Positions 14,190 to 26,530 of a stretch of DNA of 64,000 nucleotides are shown here, piece by piece. A program made the position numbers and the translations under genes. Origin of the DNA: Karalla daura (taxonomy: Eukaryota > Chordata > Actinopteri > Chaetodontiformes > Leiognathidae); the NCBI GenBank assembly GCA_029224185.1, contig CM055196.1:13580009-13644008 (forward strand), given 5' to 3'. A model generated the notes under the pieces. It ran no database searches. It worked only from the letters and a program-made list of their open reading frames with translations, and had not been told where the DNA came from. Numbering within the stretch: the stretch's first letter is position 1; every line of letters starts with the position of its first letter.

Positions 14190-14660
14190 CCTCCCCCCAC
14201 CCTCACTCCTAATTAGATTTTCTACATTATAATGTTTGATAGTGCCTCAAGGTTTCTATCAAAACATTTCTGGAAATATTCCCTCCCCCGTTAACTCTTT
14301 GTGCTGCCCGCGTTACGTAATTATTTCATATTTGCTATCTTCACCTCCATAGGGGAAAAATATTATCTACAATAATCATCATCATCATCGTGATTCTCTT
14401 CGTGGTCTGTTGCCTCCAAATAAGTAATTTAGTTGTAAAGCGGCTTCATTTATTTTGCCTATTCATTTTTCTTCCCTATCATATATCTAAATACAAATCT
14501 TCATTTTATAACTGACAGCTTATTACCTCTGAGCACACGCTGATAAATTTAATTCCAATGAGTTAGCTTCCATTTTCGGATCCCATTATCCACTAATGTG
14601 GCAGCAGCGTGCGGCAGGAGAAACTTACAGGACGAGAGCTCACAAAATAAAATGTATGTC
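14190..14660. promoter_or_regulatory. Candidate conserved regulatory element with a TTACGTAA site
   Basis: A non-repetitive block holding the 8-bp palindrome TTACGTAA (14313-14320, the PAR-bZIP/E4BP4 consensus) directly followed by TTATTT, a run of ATC triplets near 14378-14389, and ATTA cores. No reading frame. Confidence 0.4.
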
Positions 14661-15800
14661 TTAACATATAAGCATACAGACTCTGAAATATATTATTAAT
14701 AATATGTTATTATTGTCATTATTGTTAATATTTATAGCATTAATAATAATATCATTGTTATTATCTGTTATACTCATTTCCTTTACCTTTTTGTGATTTC
14801 CGTAGAATTAAGATTAACAATTTATTTGGATTTTTTTTTAGAATTATGTCATAAAAAATAACTTAATCTGACACAAATTCCAAACCTGTGCAGGTTTGGA
14901 ACATAAAGAGCTCAGATTTTTATTTCCCACTGACTTTCTGAGGGCAAGGAAAAGTTTTTTCAATCCAGCCAAATTGCACCAGAGCAGGTCTTCAAATCCC
15001 CCTCCCCAAAAAGATGTGTGAAGTGAGACATTTGGTGCAGGGAGAGAGTTTTGTATGTGAGCTCATTCAGAAACATGGCTCCCTCTATAAACATATACCT
15101 TGTAAGAGAGGAGCATTATGCCACAGTTGGGTCCATTTTTGGCAAAGCAAGGAAGTAAGTAAACAATTATTATTAGCTTTGATGTTGGCCTGAATAGCAC
15201 TCAATTAACAATGTGGCTAATGAGCCCATTAAGGATGAAAGTGTTCTCAACAGGTATGAGAGGATACTGCTGTTTTTGGAGTCTCAGTTCTCAGCATTGA
15301 ATGCAGCCTGAATAACTGTGCTCGGTCTCAATCGCTTCAAAGGCCAAAGCTCTACAGCCCCAAGAGCAGAGTTAAATAAAGGTTTGCTCACAATGGGAAA
15401 AAAAATCATATAGGTGGAGAACAAGAGGAAGAAAATTATTTGAAGCACAGTAAAGTTGTAAAACATCAAGCTGGCTCTTGCTGACGTTATGAAGAAATAA
15501 AACTTTTTAATTTTTCTGCAGCACAAGAACCGAATCTCTTCTAAAATGCCTCGGAAAACACGAGAAAACCCCCCAAAAAACAATTTGTGTATTTTTTTAA
15601 AAATTCCACAAATCTAGCTTTAATTACATTTTAGTTAGAGTAAATACAAGCTGGCCTTAGTCTAATAGTAATTACTCGGCAGGACAAATGGGGCTTGTCT
15701 GCTGCAAAGAAAGCAACGTGAAAGAGAGGAGAAAGAGAGAGAGAGTGTGTGTGAGGATTTCTGCAGCCCGGCGTCGCCTCTGAAGGACGTCCCACTGAAT
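14661..15800. other. Intergenic, no gene; AT-rich tract at 14686-14766
   Basis: The tract 14686-14766 is almost all A/T with imperfect ATT/AAT repeats able to pair with each other. The rest is unique. A GA-rich tract lies at 15722-15745. Confidence 0.5.
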
Positions 15801-15803
15801 CAC

Positions 15804-15836
<33 letters not shown>
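15801..15836. repeat. CA microsatellite
   Basis: CA tract with one CG near the start; a short CT tract follows at 15962-15981. Confidence 0.95.
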
Positions 15837-15981
15837 GCCTCACGCGTGGATTATTTCCACATTATTTGCTGCAGGATTCCAAAAACTTCTGGTTAACTAG
15901 CAACAACGACTCTTTTAGACCAACTGTCTTGCTTCACTGTTTTTACACCGAGAAACAGTTTTTCTCTCTCTCTCTCTCTCT

Positions 15982-17260
15982 TACCTCACCTAATTGAATT
16001 GACGTAAAAAGAAACTAATGAATAGATGCTTCGTTTTCATTCCATAGATGTAAATAGTAAAAAATAATATTAATTCAATTCTGTTTTAATATTTTAAGTT
16101 TTTAAATTTTAGAAGAAATCAGTTTTTTAATTCTCTACTGAGGAGATATAAGCAAATTCTGGCAGCTAAATATTAAAAGCAGCTTTTGTTTTAATGCAGG
16201 TGAAAGCAGATTTTTTTTTTTATTTCTTGCAAAAAGGGTCTTTAGAAAAGGGCCAAAATGGTATTTAAAAACTGTCACTGTGCCACAAAAAATGACAAGT
16301 AAATAAAATGAAATAACAGTGTGTTGAATGAATTTATCTATTTGTAAAAGCTGCTTGTCTGCAGAAGTTTCCCAATGTTATCAGTAGTTTCAGCTCAAGA
16401 ATAGCTTGAGGTGTTTTGAGTGTAAATCCGTCTAAAGCTGCCAGCGCTGACATACACAGCATATGCTAAATACAGATAAGAGTATTTTTAATAGATCTGC
16501 AAAAAAAAAAAGTCTTGCCGCATAGCTCAATGGATGTGCTTTGAATGTAGTTGATAAGTTGGCTTAAGCTGAATGCTGTATCCCACTGCAACATTGTGCT
16601 AGACTGGGTGAGCCATCACAAACTAGCCATCCAATAAAGACCACTTCCAGGGGAGGGATTATAGAAAAGCCTTCCAGATCAGCTTCATGTCTTTACTAGA
16701 CTTTCTGATTATAAATAATGCTATGTTACGGGGGAGAAAAAACTAGCCACTGCCAAGGATCATATGGGAAAAAAATATCTTTAAGCGTTTTATTTACCTA
16801 CAATGTCAAACTGAAGAGAGAAAGAGAGAGCAGTGTGAGGGGGCTTTTAGTTTTTTTTGTATTCTAAATCTTCTTAAAATGATTTTATCCTCTATCTCAA
16901 CATTCTCCTTATAGGTTTTATTATTATTATTATTATTATTATTTTGCATTTAAATGCAATTAGAAACCGTCTTTTTTTCACATGGTTATTTTTGATGGCA
17001 GCAGAGACAAAGTTACGCTGTGGTCTATATTCTTGTATGTGCATTTCTATCTGCTCCCCAAGTTGGCTGAACTCGGGTCATGAACTTTGCCTTGTATTAT
17101 TTTAACTGTGTGGACGGAGTTCTCTTCCTTCCACTTGCATCTCTTTACAACAATTTGTCTACAATCAAAGTTATCAAAATACAAGGCAAAGCCTCTAACT
17201 GGATGAATTAATCCAGATTAACCTTGAAATGAACAGAAAAACTTCCTGCTATATTAACTG
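15982..17260. other. Intergenic, no gene; TTA repeat at 16918-16943
   Basis: AT-rich unique sequence with a TTA trinucleotide tract and a poly-A run near 16500. A TAGCTCAATGG motif near 16517 resembles a tRNA A box, but no B box follows. Confidence 0.5.
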
Positions 17261-17930
<670 letters not shown>

Positions 17931-18330
17931 TTGGTGCAGTGCAAATAAAATAGAATCTCAGATTGTGTTTTATTCAGTAATATGGAAATGTGCCCAGTTC
18001 CTGCTATATGTCACGGGGGCATCTCTTCTCTGCCTCCTTAATAAGGTGGTTCTGCGGGCCTCTACTGTAATATATTTCACCAATAAAGCAATTCCAAAGC
18101 TCGCCTGGCCTTTTGACCAGCACTGAGAGCGTGGAAAGCAGCGGACTGCCTTTGCTAACTAGGCTTACTCTCTAATATTAGATACCTGTCCCCTGGCTTT
18201 TCACAGGGGGGCTTAGCAGTTGATATTTTCATTTGGTCCTGCCAAGATGCGACACCCCCGCTTTAATCTTGTGTTTGACGTTAAGCGCTCTGTTCATGAA
18301 AAGTCTGGGTGAACTTCAACCTTAGGGTGG
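17931..18330. promoter_or_regulatory. Candidate conserved regulatory element
   Basis: A non-repetitive block of balanced composition with CTTTAATCTTG, CCAATAAAGC and a perfect inverted repeat CCCCTG/CAGGGG at 18190-18209. No convincing frame. Confidence 0.4.
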
Positions 18331-18980
18331 TGCTGTCATACAGAAATGATGTGGTGGGGGAGCGGGACTGGCTGCTCTATCCTTGACCTCTCCCATTGGC
18401 CTGCCAAAGTCTTTCCCCTGGCCTTCTTAATCAGGTGGGACCCTTCCCTTTTTAGACTGGGACGTAGTGTATTCTCTGCATCCAGCCGCGCCTTTTTAAA
18501 TAGGAACTGGCACAGATGTCCACCGATCAGGACGAGACGGAGAGACGTCGAAGGAGAAAACAAAGAAAGTCCTGCAAGGTCCACTCCTTCAACTGTTTAA
18601 AAAGTCAACAATTGCAAATCAGTGTGGAGAATTTGTTTAGAGCGATTAGAGACACCACTGATTAAGAACCGAATGCAGAGAGTGGGAATCAGAGCTGATG
18701 CGCAGGATGAAGTGAAAATGCGAGCTCACTCGGTTGTCGAGAGGCAATTACTTTTTTCACCATCTCATCTGCGCTGGAGAACATCAGTACGCATTTGCAG
18801 GTATTAGACATGTTTGAAAATATCAGAAGGGAGATGCGGGCGAAGAAGGAGTCGTCTAATGAATTCCTTATGATGGGTGACTACTACCCCTTCATTCAGC
18901 CGCAGGTATTGTGTGCCGGCTCTGTGTTAGCATTTACCGCAATACCGAGGACAAACAAGCCACTTCTGTGCAATCGTTAA
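18331..18980. promoter_or_regulatory. Candidate conserved regulatory block(s)
   Basis: Unique sequence with a CCAAT-type CCCATTGGCC near 18391, CTTTTTAAATAG near 18493 and an octamer-like GCATTTGCAG near 18791. Several overlapping 60-85-codon frames exist in different phases and look like chance. Confidence 0.35.
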
Positions 18981-19849
18981 GATGAGTTTCCCTACTGATT
19001 GATGTGTGGAATCAATTGCTCCCCATAGCATCCATGTCAGTCTATTACCACACTGCCTGGTAATGATAGGCTGCTCTCCACAAGATTATAGAGCTCCGTC
19101 ACAAAGCAACAAAGACTTGCTTCCCTGTGTCTGACCTGGTCTGCTATAATTGAGAATAGCTTCATTTTTACTGTGAAGGTAAACATGGAAAAAAAGAAAT
19201 TACAATGTTGATGGAAGGAAGTCTTCATTATATTTTCTTTTTACCAAAAAAATTTATTTTTTTTCATGCTGTAATGTGATGAATTATTGATGATTGAATT
19301 ACTGAATAAAAATTGATGTTTTTATTTTTCAGCGCAATGTGACTGGAAACATAATGTCCGTATTTGCAAAGTTTCACCGGAAATTCATAACATTCTTTGT
19401 TTTTAAGAGTTACAATTTCAACAGCCCGGATCGCAAACAAAGCATATCGCTGATCAGAAGTGAAGTCCGAGTCTTGTGCTTTCCAATGCAAACATATTTG
19501 AAATCATCAAAACAACAGGTGTTTCTTCCTCGAAATACCCCTCTGTGTAACTGTCCTTTTTTTTGTCATGTGAATACACCACAGCTCTCTTACTGCCAAG
19601 CTGACTTCCATCCAACCCAGCAAAGTGCCAGCAGCATCACAACTCATTTAGTTTGTGGCCCAGAGATGCAGCACACAGCCCTGATCCTGATTACACACGA
19701 TCAAAGATGCGTTCTTCAACAATTTGATTATAAATTTGAGCTTGAATAAAATCCACATGTCCGCGTTCCTTTGAAAGGACTAATTGAATAGACTTTATAT
19801 GGGACAGAGTGTTGTAATGGTTTAATGCAACAATTGCCATTTTTCTTCA
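18981..19849. other. Intergenic, no gene seen
   Basis: AT-rich unique sequence. A 136-codon plus-strand frame (19339-19749) has no recognisable domain or exon signal and is treated as chance. Confidence 0.5.
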
Positions 19850-20290
19850 GGTTGACCTCAATCATTTGAGTAAGGCTACAGTACATGCTGCATGTAATTA
19901 CCTGCGGCGAAATTTGATTATCAGAAAATATGGCACATATCAAGTGATTCCCTGCCCTTAAGTAATATTATTCGTTATAGTTAGAGTTTTAGAAAAAGAT
20001 GACATGGGAACTTCAGTCGAGACAAAAGGCACGAGCTAATGAGACTGGTTAGCGATTCAAATTTATGGAGATTTTATTAATTACAGACACCTATCTTTCA
20101 TCTGTACCATTTGGTGGTGAAGTAATTAAAACCAACAATGACGGTCCCAGCGGTGGAAAAAGCAAACAAGATCAAAGAAAGCGGAGCAGTCGGGAGAAAG
20201 TCCCGGATCTCCGGCACCGGGCCTGGCCGTGGGCAACAGGGCCTCATTAGAGTCAGACTCTGTTGATCATCAATTAACCTGCTTTGTTTT
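19850..20290. promoter_or_regulatory. Candidate conserved regulatory element
   Basis: A non-repetitive block with GTAATTACC near 19896, TTATTAATTACAG near 20074, AAGTAATTAAAACC near 20119 and a TCF/LEF-type ATCAAAG near 20170. The concentration of homeodomain cores is the main reason for the call. Confidence 0.4.
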
Positions 20291-20627
20291 GCTTCTGATT
20301 TTAAACTCGCCGAACACCACTTTTTTCCCTCTGCTCTTCACTGATTAAGGGTTTGTGCATAATATTTGGCCGGAGGTGACCAAGATACATCACAAGTGCT
20401 GCCTGGTGTCGTGGAGAGGCGACTTCTGACGGTTTGATGGGGAAGGACCGCTGACCCGGCCACCTGAACCGGCCTCTGGCGTCTAATAACTGAGCCACTG
20501 AGACCGTCTGCTTCTGACCTCAAGGTTCTCCACAACTATGGGAAACAAACTTCAAAAAAGAGATTAAGTGGAATTAAAGTTGTTTTGGTGTAATATTCAG
20601 GTAATTTTACTCTTCTATATGTGAAAT
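20291..20627. other. Intergenic, no gene seen
   Basis: Unique sequence; the short minus-strand frames here match nothing I know. Confidence 0.5.
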
Positions 20628-20905
20628 GAAATTCAATCCAGTCGTCCATTATCTTACCTGCTTTGTATCCAGCTGTGAGGGTCTGCTGGTGCCTATACCA
20701 GCCTGGGCAGGGTAAACACACACTGTTCAGTCTAAAACTCACACCTAGGGGCAAGTGGAAGTCTCCAGTTGACCTAAACATACATGTTTTTTGGACTGTG
20801 GGGGAAACTGGAGTACTGCGAGAAAACCTCAAACAGCAAGAAAACATCTAAACTGCACAGAAAGATCCTTGGTCCGACAGGGATTCATAACAGGAACCTG
20901 TTTGC
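20628..20905 (+). repeat. Interspersed repeat copy C
   Basis: Landmarks are CCATTATCTTACCTGCTTTG, CACACCTAGGGGCAAG, CATGTTTTTTGGACTGTGGG and GAGTACTGCGAGAAAACC. This is the most complete of the four copies. Confidence 0.8.
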
Positions 20906-21179
20906 TTTGAGGCTGATTCTGCTCATTAAACATAAAGTAACATTTAAACATTACATTTAAGGCAGATTGTTTGTAGAAGAGTGAATTAGCTTTGCAAACT
21001 GTGAGGATATGGTACATAAATACTTTAGCGCAACATGTTCATTAGTGGATTGTTTGGCAGATTTGTCTAAAGTGTTGAAATTCCCTAGACTGCATGGTTG
21101 TAGCTGTCTCTATGTTAAACAAAGCTATAATGCGTTTAAAAATAAGACTTTACTTAACAAAGTGATAACGACAATCACA

Positions 21180-21600
21180 ATGAGCGAATCAGCTGCTGAG
21201 TGAGATACTCGACTCAGAAGTGAAGATTAACGCTTGTGGTGGAGGAATGGATCTCCAAATCTTGTTCCTTTCCATGAACCACCAGAGACCCAATGCCTAT
21301 GTGACCAACAAATGGACGGCCAGCTTTAACTTTTATTATGAGGAATGGAGGTCATATTTAAAATGAGAGATTAGACGCTCATCACAATATTGGCGGATTA
21401 TCAACTACCTGCAATGAAAGCAACCCCTGGCTCTGGGTCGATAAGAGTTTGACTGCATTTCGAATTAATTTTCCTCAGCTTAGAGAGGCAAACTCCTATC
21501 TTGTTATTGATCACAGCGCTAATCCATAACCAAGCTCATCCTCTCCCCGTGGAGCAGGCAGGAAAATATAAAGCGATCACTGTGGAGGACTCTTGACTCC
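21180..21600. promoter_or_regulatory. Candidate conserved regulatory element
   Basis: A non-repetitive block with CAGCTG (about 21190), CGAATTAATTTTCC near 21460 and TATTGATCACAGC near 21507. The preceding stretch (20906-21180) shows nothing I would defend. Confidence 0.4.
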
Positions 21601-22499
21601 GAATAAAACAACTGGAACAGACTTAGAAGTGATTAGAGTTCATTATTTAAGAATTTGTTATCAGACGCACGTCAGTTCTTTTTTTTTTTTCTGCGTGCAT
21701 TTATTGTTCCCTTCTTTCCTCTCTCACAATTTCAACCCAACGTTTATTCCGATCTGTATTCCTCTGGTCTGTGTTGTGTTTATACATGACGATTGATTGA
21801 TTTTCCCGACAGCAGGAACACTTCACACCTCGGCAGCTTTCTCTGTTTGTCTTCTCCAACAGAGGGACCTCCACTGTGGATGAAATTCAGTCCCGACCTC
21901 TGACCTTTGGGTTCACCGTTTGTCTCCAGTCCAGTGACCACAAACAACTCCTGGATTGCTGTAAATGTCAGTGCAGCGGCGTCCCCGCCCTCTCCCCTGT
22001 GAACCATAGGGCTGCACTCAGCCTGCACTAATAGGACACTTTTGTGGGAGCTCCATTATCAGTTATGCTGTATTTGATATCTCGGATTTCCTTCGTTGGC
22101 TGTCTCTATAGACTGGACGACATGTCACCGAACAAAGAGCAGCACATTTGGCACTTTTTTTTTTTAATTAAACATTTTATCTAGCCCCTCGGACCCTCCT
22201 GTCGCACACGGCTTTAAGGTGCCTCATGCAGCTCCAAAATGTGGGCTCGTCTAGTCATTTACATTTTATTTTGGAAATGCAAGATTTTACATGCAGAGTG
22301 CAGAACGGAGCTGCTGGTTCAGACCCATTTAGCACAGAAGGCTGCTGCAACCATCCATCATAAAGCTCAGTTATAATAGATTGTAATTCATGTTCTGAAG
22401 ACACTGGTTGTAATGCATCCCATTTTGAAGCACTTTGGCCAGCCCTTCCCCCCACCCATAAACACACACGCTCCCTTTCTCTTCTCTGCGGGCCTCCCG
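21601..22499. other. Intergenic, no gene seen
   Basis: Unique sequence with poly-T runs at 21680-21691 and 22155-22167. Part of 21840-22110 has balanced composition and may be regulatory. Confidence 0.5.
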
Positions 22500-23160
22500 A
22501 GGTTGGTGTCTCTGCGTTAGGACTCCATTGTTGCCTACTGCTGGATAATGCCCTTATTAATTGTACCTCTTTGTAAGGTGTCAGCTGTAGCCTCAGATTG
22601 AGATGGATGGATCTCTGGAGTCTGCTCTCGGGCCCTCCACAGACGCTCTATCTCTGCACAGCACACAGATGCAACAGCCAGCGCTGCCACGCTACAGCTA
22701 AAAGCTGAGATAAAACAGGCGTCTTTTTTTAATTATTCCATCGGAAAAAAAAAAAATGAAAAAAGAAACATGTTTCCAAACTGAGAGGCCTATTTCTGTC
22801 ATTTGCTAAGGTGAGTTAGCACACGGTGTCTTTTAATTATCTGAATATCTAAGTGTACAAGCCATGGTGGTGATGAAATATCTTTTTTTTTATTGATTAT
22901 TTTAGTGTGTTGCAGGAATACTGGTTAATTAGGTGGATTGAAGCCTCCGTGAGATCAACAGCATTAACATCAAATCCTTTCCCTCTCATTAAAGGAAACA
23001 GAGTCAATTTAATTAATGCATATTAATCCCCACTGATGCTCATTTTAGCTTTAAAAAAAAAAGTGTGGCAGTGTGGACTTCAGATTCATTTAAAAAATAT
23101 TCAGGTTTGATCCCTTCCTGAATAATTTTCCGGCATTTTTAGCTGCAGAAAACGAATTTC
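22500..23160. promoter_or_regulatory. Candidate conserved regulatory block with clustered homeodomain sites
   Basis: Two non-repetitive segments (22500-22730 and 22800-23060) around short A/T runs. The second holds TTTTAATTATCTG, GGTTAATTAGG and TTAATTAA (23009-23016) running into ATGCATATTAAT, an unusually tight set of TAAT cores and a POU-like site. Confidence 0.45.
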
Positions 23161-24129
23161 AGGTATTCCTCCATAGACATCATAAAAATGTTGGTTCGTT
23201 GATATTTTCGTATTACCTATTGTCTTTTGGTGTCAGAGTTTAATTCAATGAGATTTCAATACAATTTCTGTGTTACTGGGAAGATAAAGTATTTTTAATA
23301 CATTGGAAAATGCAATGAGTACATAATTAAATAAAAATATAATTAGACTATATATCAAAGTAATGCTGTCACATTAATTGCTATGTTGAATGCAATGTCC
23401 ATTTCCCTCCCTGTCTAGCATCTACTCCACTGATACTGAGCAGCATGTGTCCCCTGCTGTTTACTCTCTCATCGTGGCTTCGTGAATGTCAGGGGCCACC
23501 ACTTTACCCAACCCAATCACCACAGACAGACAGGTTAACCAGCTGAAGTTGTGATAATGAGTCGATCTGAAGCCTCTCTAGTTTAACCGGCACTGCAACA
23601 GTTTCCCACAGAAAGGGGCCGTCTCTGCTCACTTTTACCCCGCACTACATTTTTTAAAGAAATATTGCTCCAGTTTCCAGAGAGCACTTGATCTGCTCTC
23701 CAGCTACCATTAATGCATCACTGTTCTGCACACTTCCTATATACTCTTGAGCATGGCATGTAGAGTTATTTATATGCTGCACTGAAGCTGTAATCACCAA
23801 ACAGTCTTTTATTATATGCATACGTTCTTTTTCTTGTCATACGACAAGAAAAAGGGAAATGGGTTGTAAAAGGAATTTGTGCATGTAACATAGCAGAATT
23901 TGTTATTCATGGACATATTATAAAAGCTTTAAAGCAGGTTCTCATCTGAAGCAACACAGGAAGTATAGTCGGGCAGAAGACAGGAGGAGTATGGGGGGTG
24001 GTGGCGGTGGAGGTGGGTGGGTGGTTGAGTCAGGGGAGGATGGGTGGGGGGTTTGCACAGACCAGAAAATGGAGATCCATTCCCTTCAGATCCCATTTAG
24101 AGAGGCCCTGCACATTTTTAAAGTGTCAA
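23161..24129. other. Intergenic, no gene; hairpin at 23827-23854 and G-rich tract at 23992-24052
   Basis: Unique sequence. The perfect 12-bp inverted repeat with a 4-nt loop at 23827-23854 is followed about 140 bp on by a G-rich tract with several runs of three or more G. Confidence 0.5.
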
Positions 24130-24440
24130 TTGTTTTTGTCTCTTGAAGTGTAGATGGAATGTTTGAATTCCAGTATTAACTGTAGAGCCTGCTGAGTTAA
24201 ATTATGGTCCCTGGGCTGCGGGGTGGGAGTAATCAATAAGAATACACGAGGCAGTGTGTAATGTGTCTGCTCCTAGCAGCAGGGACACTGTCCCCCTTAG
24301 CCTGTCCCCCAGCAGGTTAGATAAATATGATACTGAAACAGGGCACACTGGATTATATGATATCAATGTAGAATCAGGGAAGTGCTATTACACTCCCCTA
24401 GCCCACTGTGAGTACTATTGACAAGGTTGGCTTTGAACAC
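24130..24440. promoter_or_regulatory. Candidate conserved regulatory element
   Basis: A non-repetitive block with TCAATTGTTTTTGTC, TAATCAATAAG, GGTTAGATAAATATG and ATTGACAAGG. Judged on texture only. Confidence 0.35.
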
Positions 24441-24487
24441 GGTAGTGTATTGCTCTCTCTCCCTCGCCCTGTTTCCTCTCCTTTTTC

Positions 24488-24490
24488 CTC

Positions 24491-24536
<46 letters not shown>

Positions 24537-24704
24537 CTACTCTCTCCCTGCATAATGTGAAGAACCACAGGAGGAAAAGGATCTATATTTCACTTAGCTT
24601 TGATTAAAATGGCTGTTTTATGCCACTGCCTTGAAGTTCTGTTTATTGCACCCACAAGTTAATCTGTGAAGGGCACACTGTGATCATAATTTCTAAATTT
24701 GAGC

Positions 24705-24744
<40 letters not shown>
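24488..24744. repeat. Two CT microsatellites (24488-24534, 24711-24744)
   Basis: CT tracts of about 47 and 34 bp separated by unique sequence. Confidence 0.95.
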
Positions 24745-24746
<2 letters not shown>

Positions 24747-25256
24747 CATAAAGAGCCAGGAACATACACTAGGTGCAATCAATGTACAACAGATTTGATT
24801 CTCAACGCTCTGCTGGATCTTTCTCCTCTCTCTTGTGTTGACCCCAGCAAACGTCTGGCCAATTAACCAGGGTTGTGATGTTGTTGTTTGACTGCATGCT
24901 ACTCACTGGTACAGTAACCTCATATCACTGATCTGCTCAGGGTATTGATTAACTCTCCCTCCTCAGTGGTGACAGGATCAAACCTGGCACGCCTAAAAGG
25001 CCATTATCCGCGTTCACTTCAGATAACCTGCAAGAACCCGATACAGCCCTTTTCTCAGGTCATCACCTCTCTGCCCTCTCCAGCCATCCACCACTCCTCC
25101 ATCCCCTCCTCCATCCTCCCCTACAACCATCATTATCATTTCTCATGTTAAATGACACACAGGTCAAGAAAACCGGGCCGTGTCTCACATGTGAATAATC
25201 TGTGTTGCTGCCACATCTCGTTGCAAAATGTCATCTGGTTTCAGGAGAAGCACAGA
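24745..25256. other. Intergenic, no gene seen
   Basis: Unique sequence, C/T-rich at 25060-25140. Nothing recognised. Confidence 0.5.
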
Positions 25257-25330
25257 TCAAAATCAGAATCATGTTTATTCAGTTATTCATATACAAACTA
25301 AAATTTGATACATTCACCATTGAACTTTTT
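25257..25330. repeat. Retroelement-tail-like fragment
   Basis: The phrase AAATCAGAATCATGTTTATT followed by AT-rich sequence resembles a common teleost retroelement end that typically opens AATCAGAATCAG and TTTATTG. Short and diverged. Confidence 0.35.
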
Positions 25331-25519
25331 GTCAAATATACAAATACATACACTCCTCAGACCCCCTTTTGCTGATTTACTTTTTCTTACTACTAACTTA
25401 AAATACAAAATACATTACGTTTATTTATATTTTAAACTTTAGTTTAGAGTTACAGACAAGGAGACAAGAAGTTGACAAATAGTTAACCAAATAGTAATAG
25501 GTAACAATGTTTACACAGC

Positions 25520-25825
25520 CATTATCCTACCTGTTTTGTATCCAACAGTTTCCCAGGGGTCTGCTGAAACGAACATAGAGAAAAAGCAAAGAATACACCC
25601 TGGACAGGTCGTCAGTTCATCACAGGTCACACACACACACACAAACACCATTTAGACTTACATCTAGGGGCAATCAAGAGTTTCTGATCGACCTGAACAT
25701 GCATGTTTTTGAACTGTGGGTTACACAGTCCAACACAGTCCAACTGTGGGTTACACAGTGTTCTCTTCTTGAAGACAGAAGAGAACATATGAACTCAAGC
25801 AGAACAGCCCTTGGTTCAACCAAGT
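25520..25825 (+). repeat. Interspersed repeat copy D with an internal duplication
   Basis: Landmarks are CCATTATCCTACCTGTTTTG, ACACCCTGGACAGGTCGTCA, CATCTAGGGGCAATC and CATGTTTTTGAACTGTGGG. An 18-bp segment, AACTGTGGGTTACACAGT, is repeated at 25712-25729 and 25742-25759, followed by a perfect 10-bp stem hairpin at 25760-25786. A CA tract lies inside (about 25628-25643). Confidence 0.75.
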
Positions 25826-26239
25826 TATAGTCATTAGTTATATGACATAATTATCCAGCTATGAGGAATTTGCTTTGGTGTCTGTATCACAATCTTTTAA
25901 CAACTGAATATGTGTTTTTTTTAACTAAAATGTACTTTAGGTGCCGCTGAATCTTCAGGTCAGAGTCCCTAAATATTTTTGAAGTCAGAGTGGTGTTTTC
26001 AGGGTAAAAAAAGGAAAAAGAAAATACCATCGAAAGGCAAATTCAATTAAGGGTTTGTGGCAACAACCCAGGAGTCTTCATTTAGACACTTACTCATCCC
26101 CTTATTTCAATTAAAAAAAGTGTGTTGGGGTCTGGATCTGTTGTTACACTTTCCAAAGTGCATTTTTGCATTCTGAGGAGGATTTAAGATATTAAAGCAT
26201 TTTTTCCTCTTCTTCTCCTTTTTTTTTTTTTTTCAGGCC

Positions 26240-26530
26240 AGGTATTAGTGGCATCGCGGTTGCTTTCACACAAAAGGTTTGGCAGAAGCTAATTTGCATA
26301 AGGTCAGAGTCAAGCTCCTGATGGAAGTTGTGCAGCATCCCCGTCTCTTAGCAACACTCGTTCTCACTCTGGTGTCGCCGCTGAATTGACTGGTCCTTGG
26401 CACTCATCTTTTACCAAGAAAATTCATAATGAAATGCCACCCGACAACCTGCATCACCACCCAGAGACACTCCTCGTCGCTCTCCTGGGTTTCAATACTT
26501 TTCTGCAGAAAATTAATAAATCAGAGCATT
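26240..26530. promoter_or_regulatory. Candidate conserved regulatory element with a POU octamer
   Basis: A non-repetitive block with a perfect octamer ATTTGCAT (26292-26299) two bases before a nuclear-receptor half-site AGGTCA (26301-26306). AAATTAATAAATC lies near 26510. Confidence 0.45.

Noticed and set aside
16505..16560. tRNA-like A box (TAGCTCAATGG)
   Set aside because: No B box at the right distance and no cloverleaf; not a tRNA gene or a convincing SINE head.
19339..19749. 136-codon plus-strand frame
   Set aside because: No domain, no splice or promoter context. In a 64-kb window a few frames this long are expected by chance.
23827..23854. microRNA precursor
   Set aside because: A 12-bp stem is too short, and the flanks do not extend the pairing.
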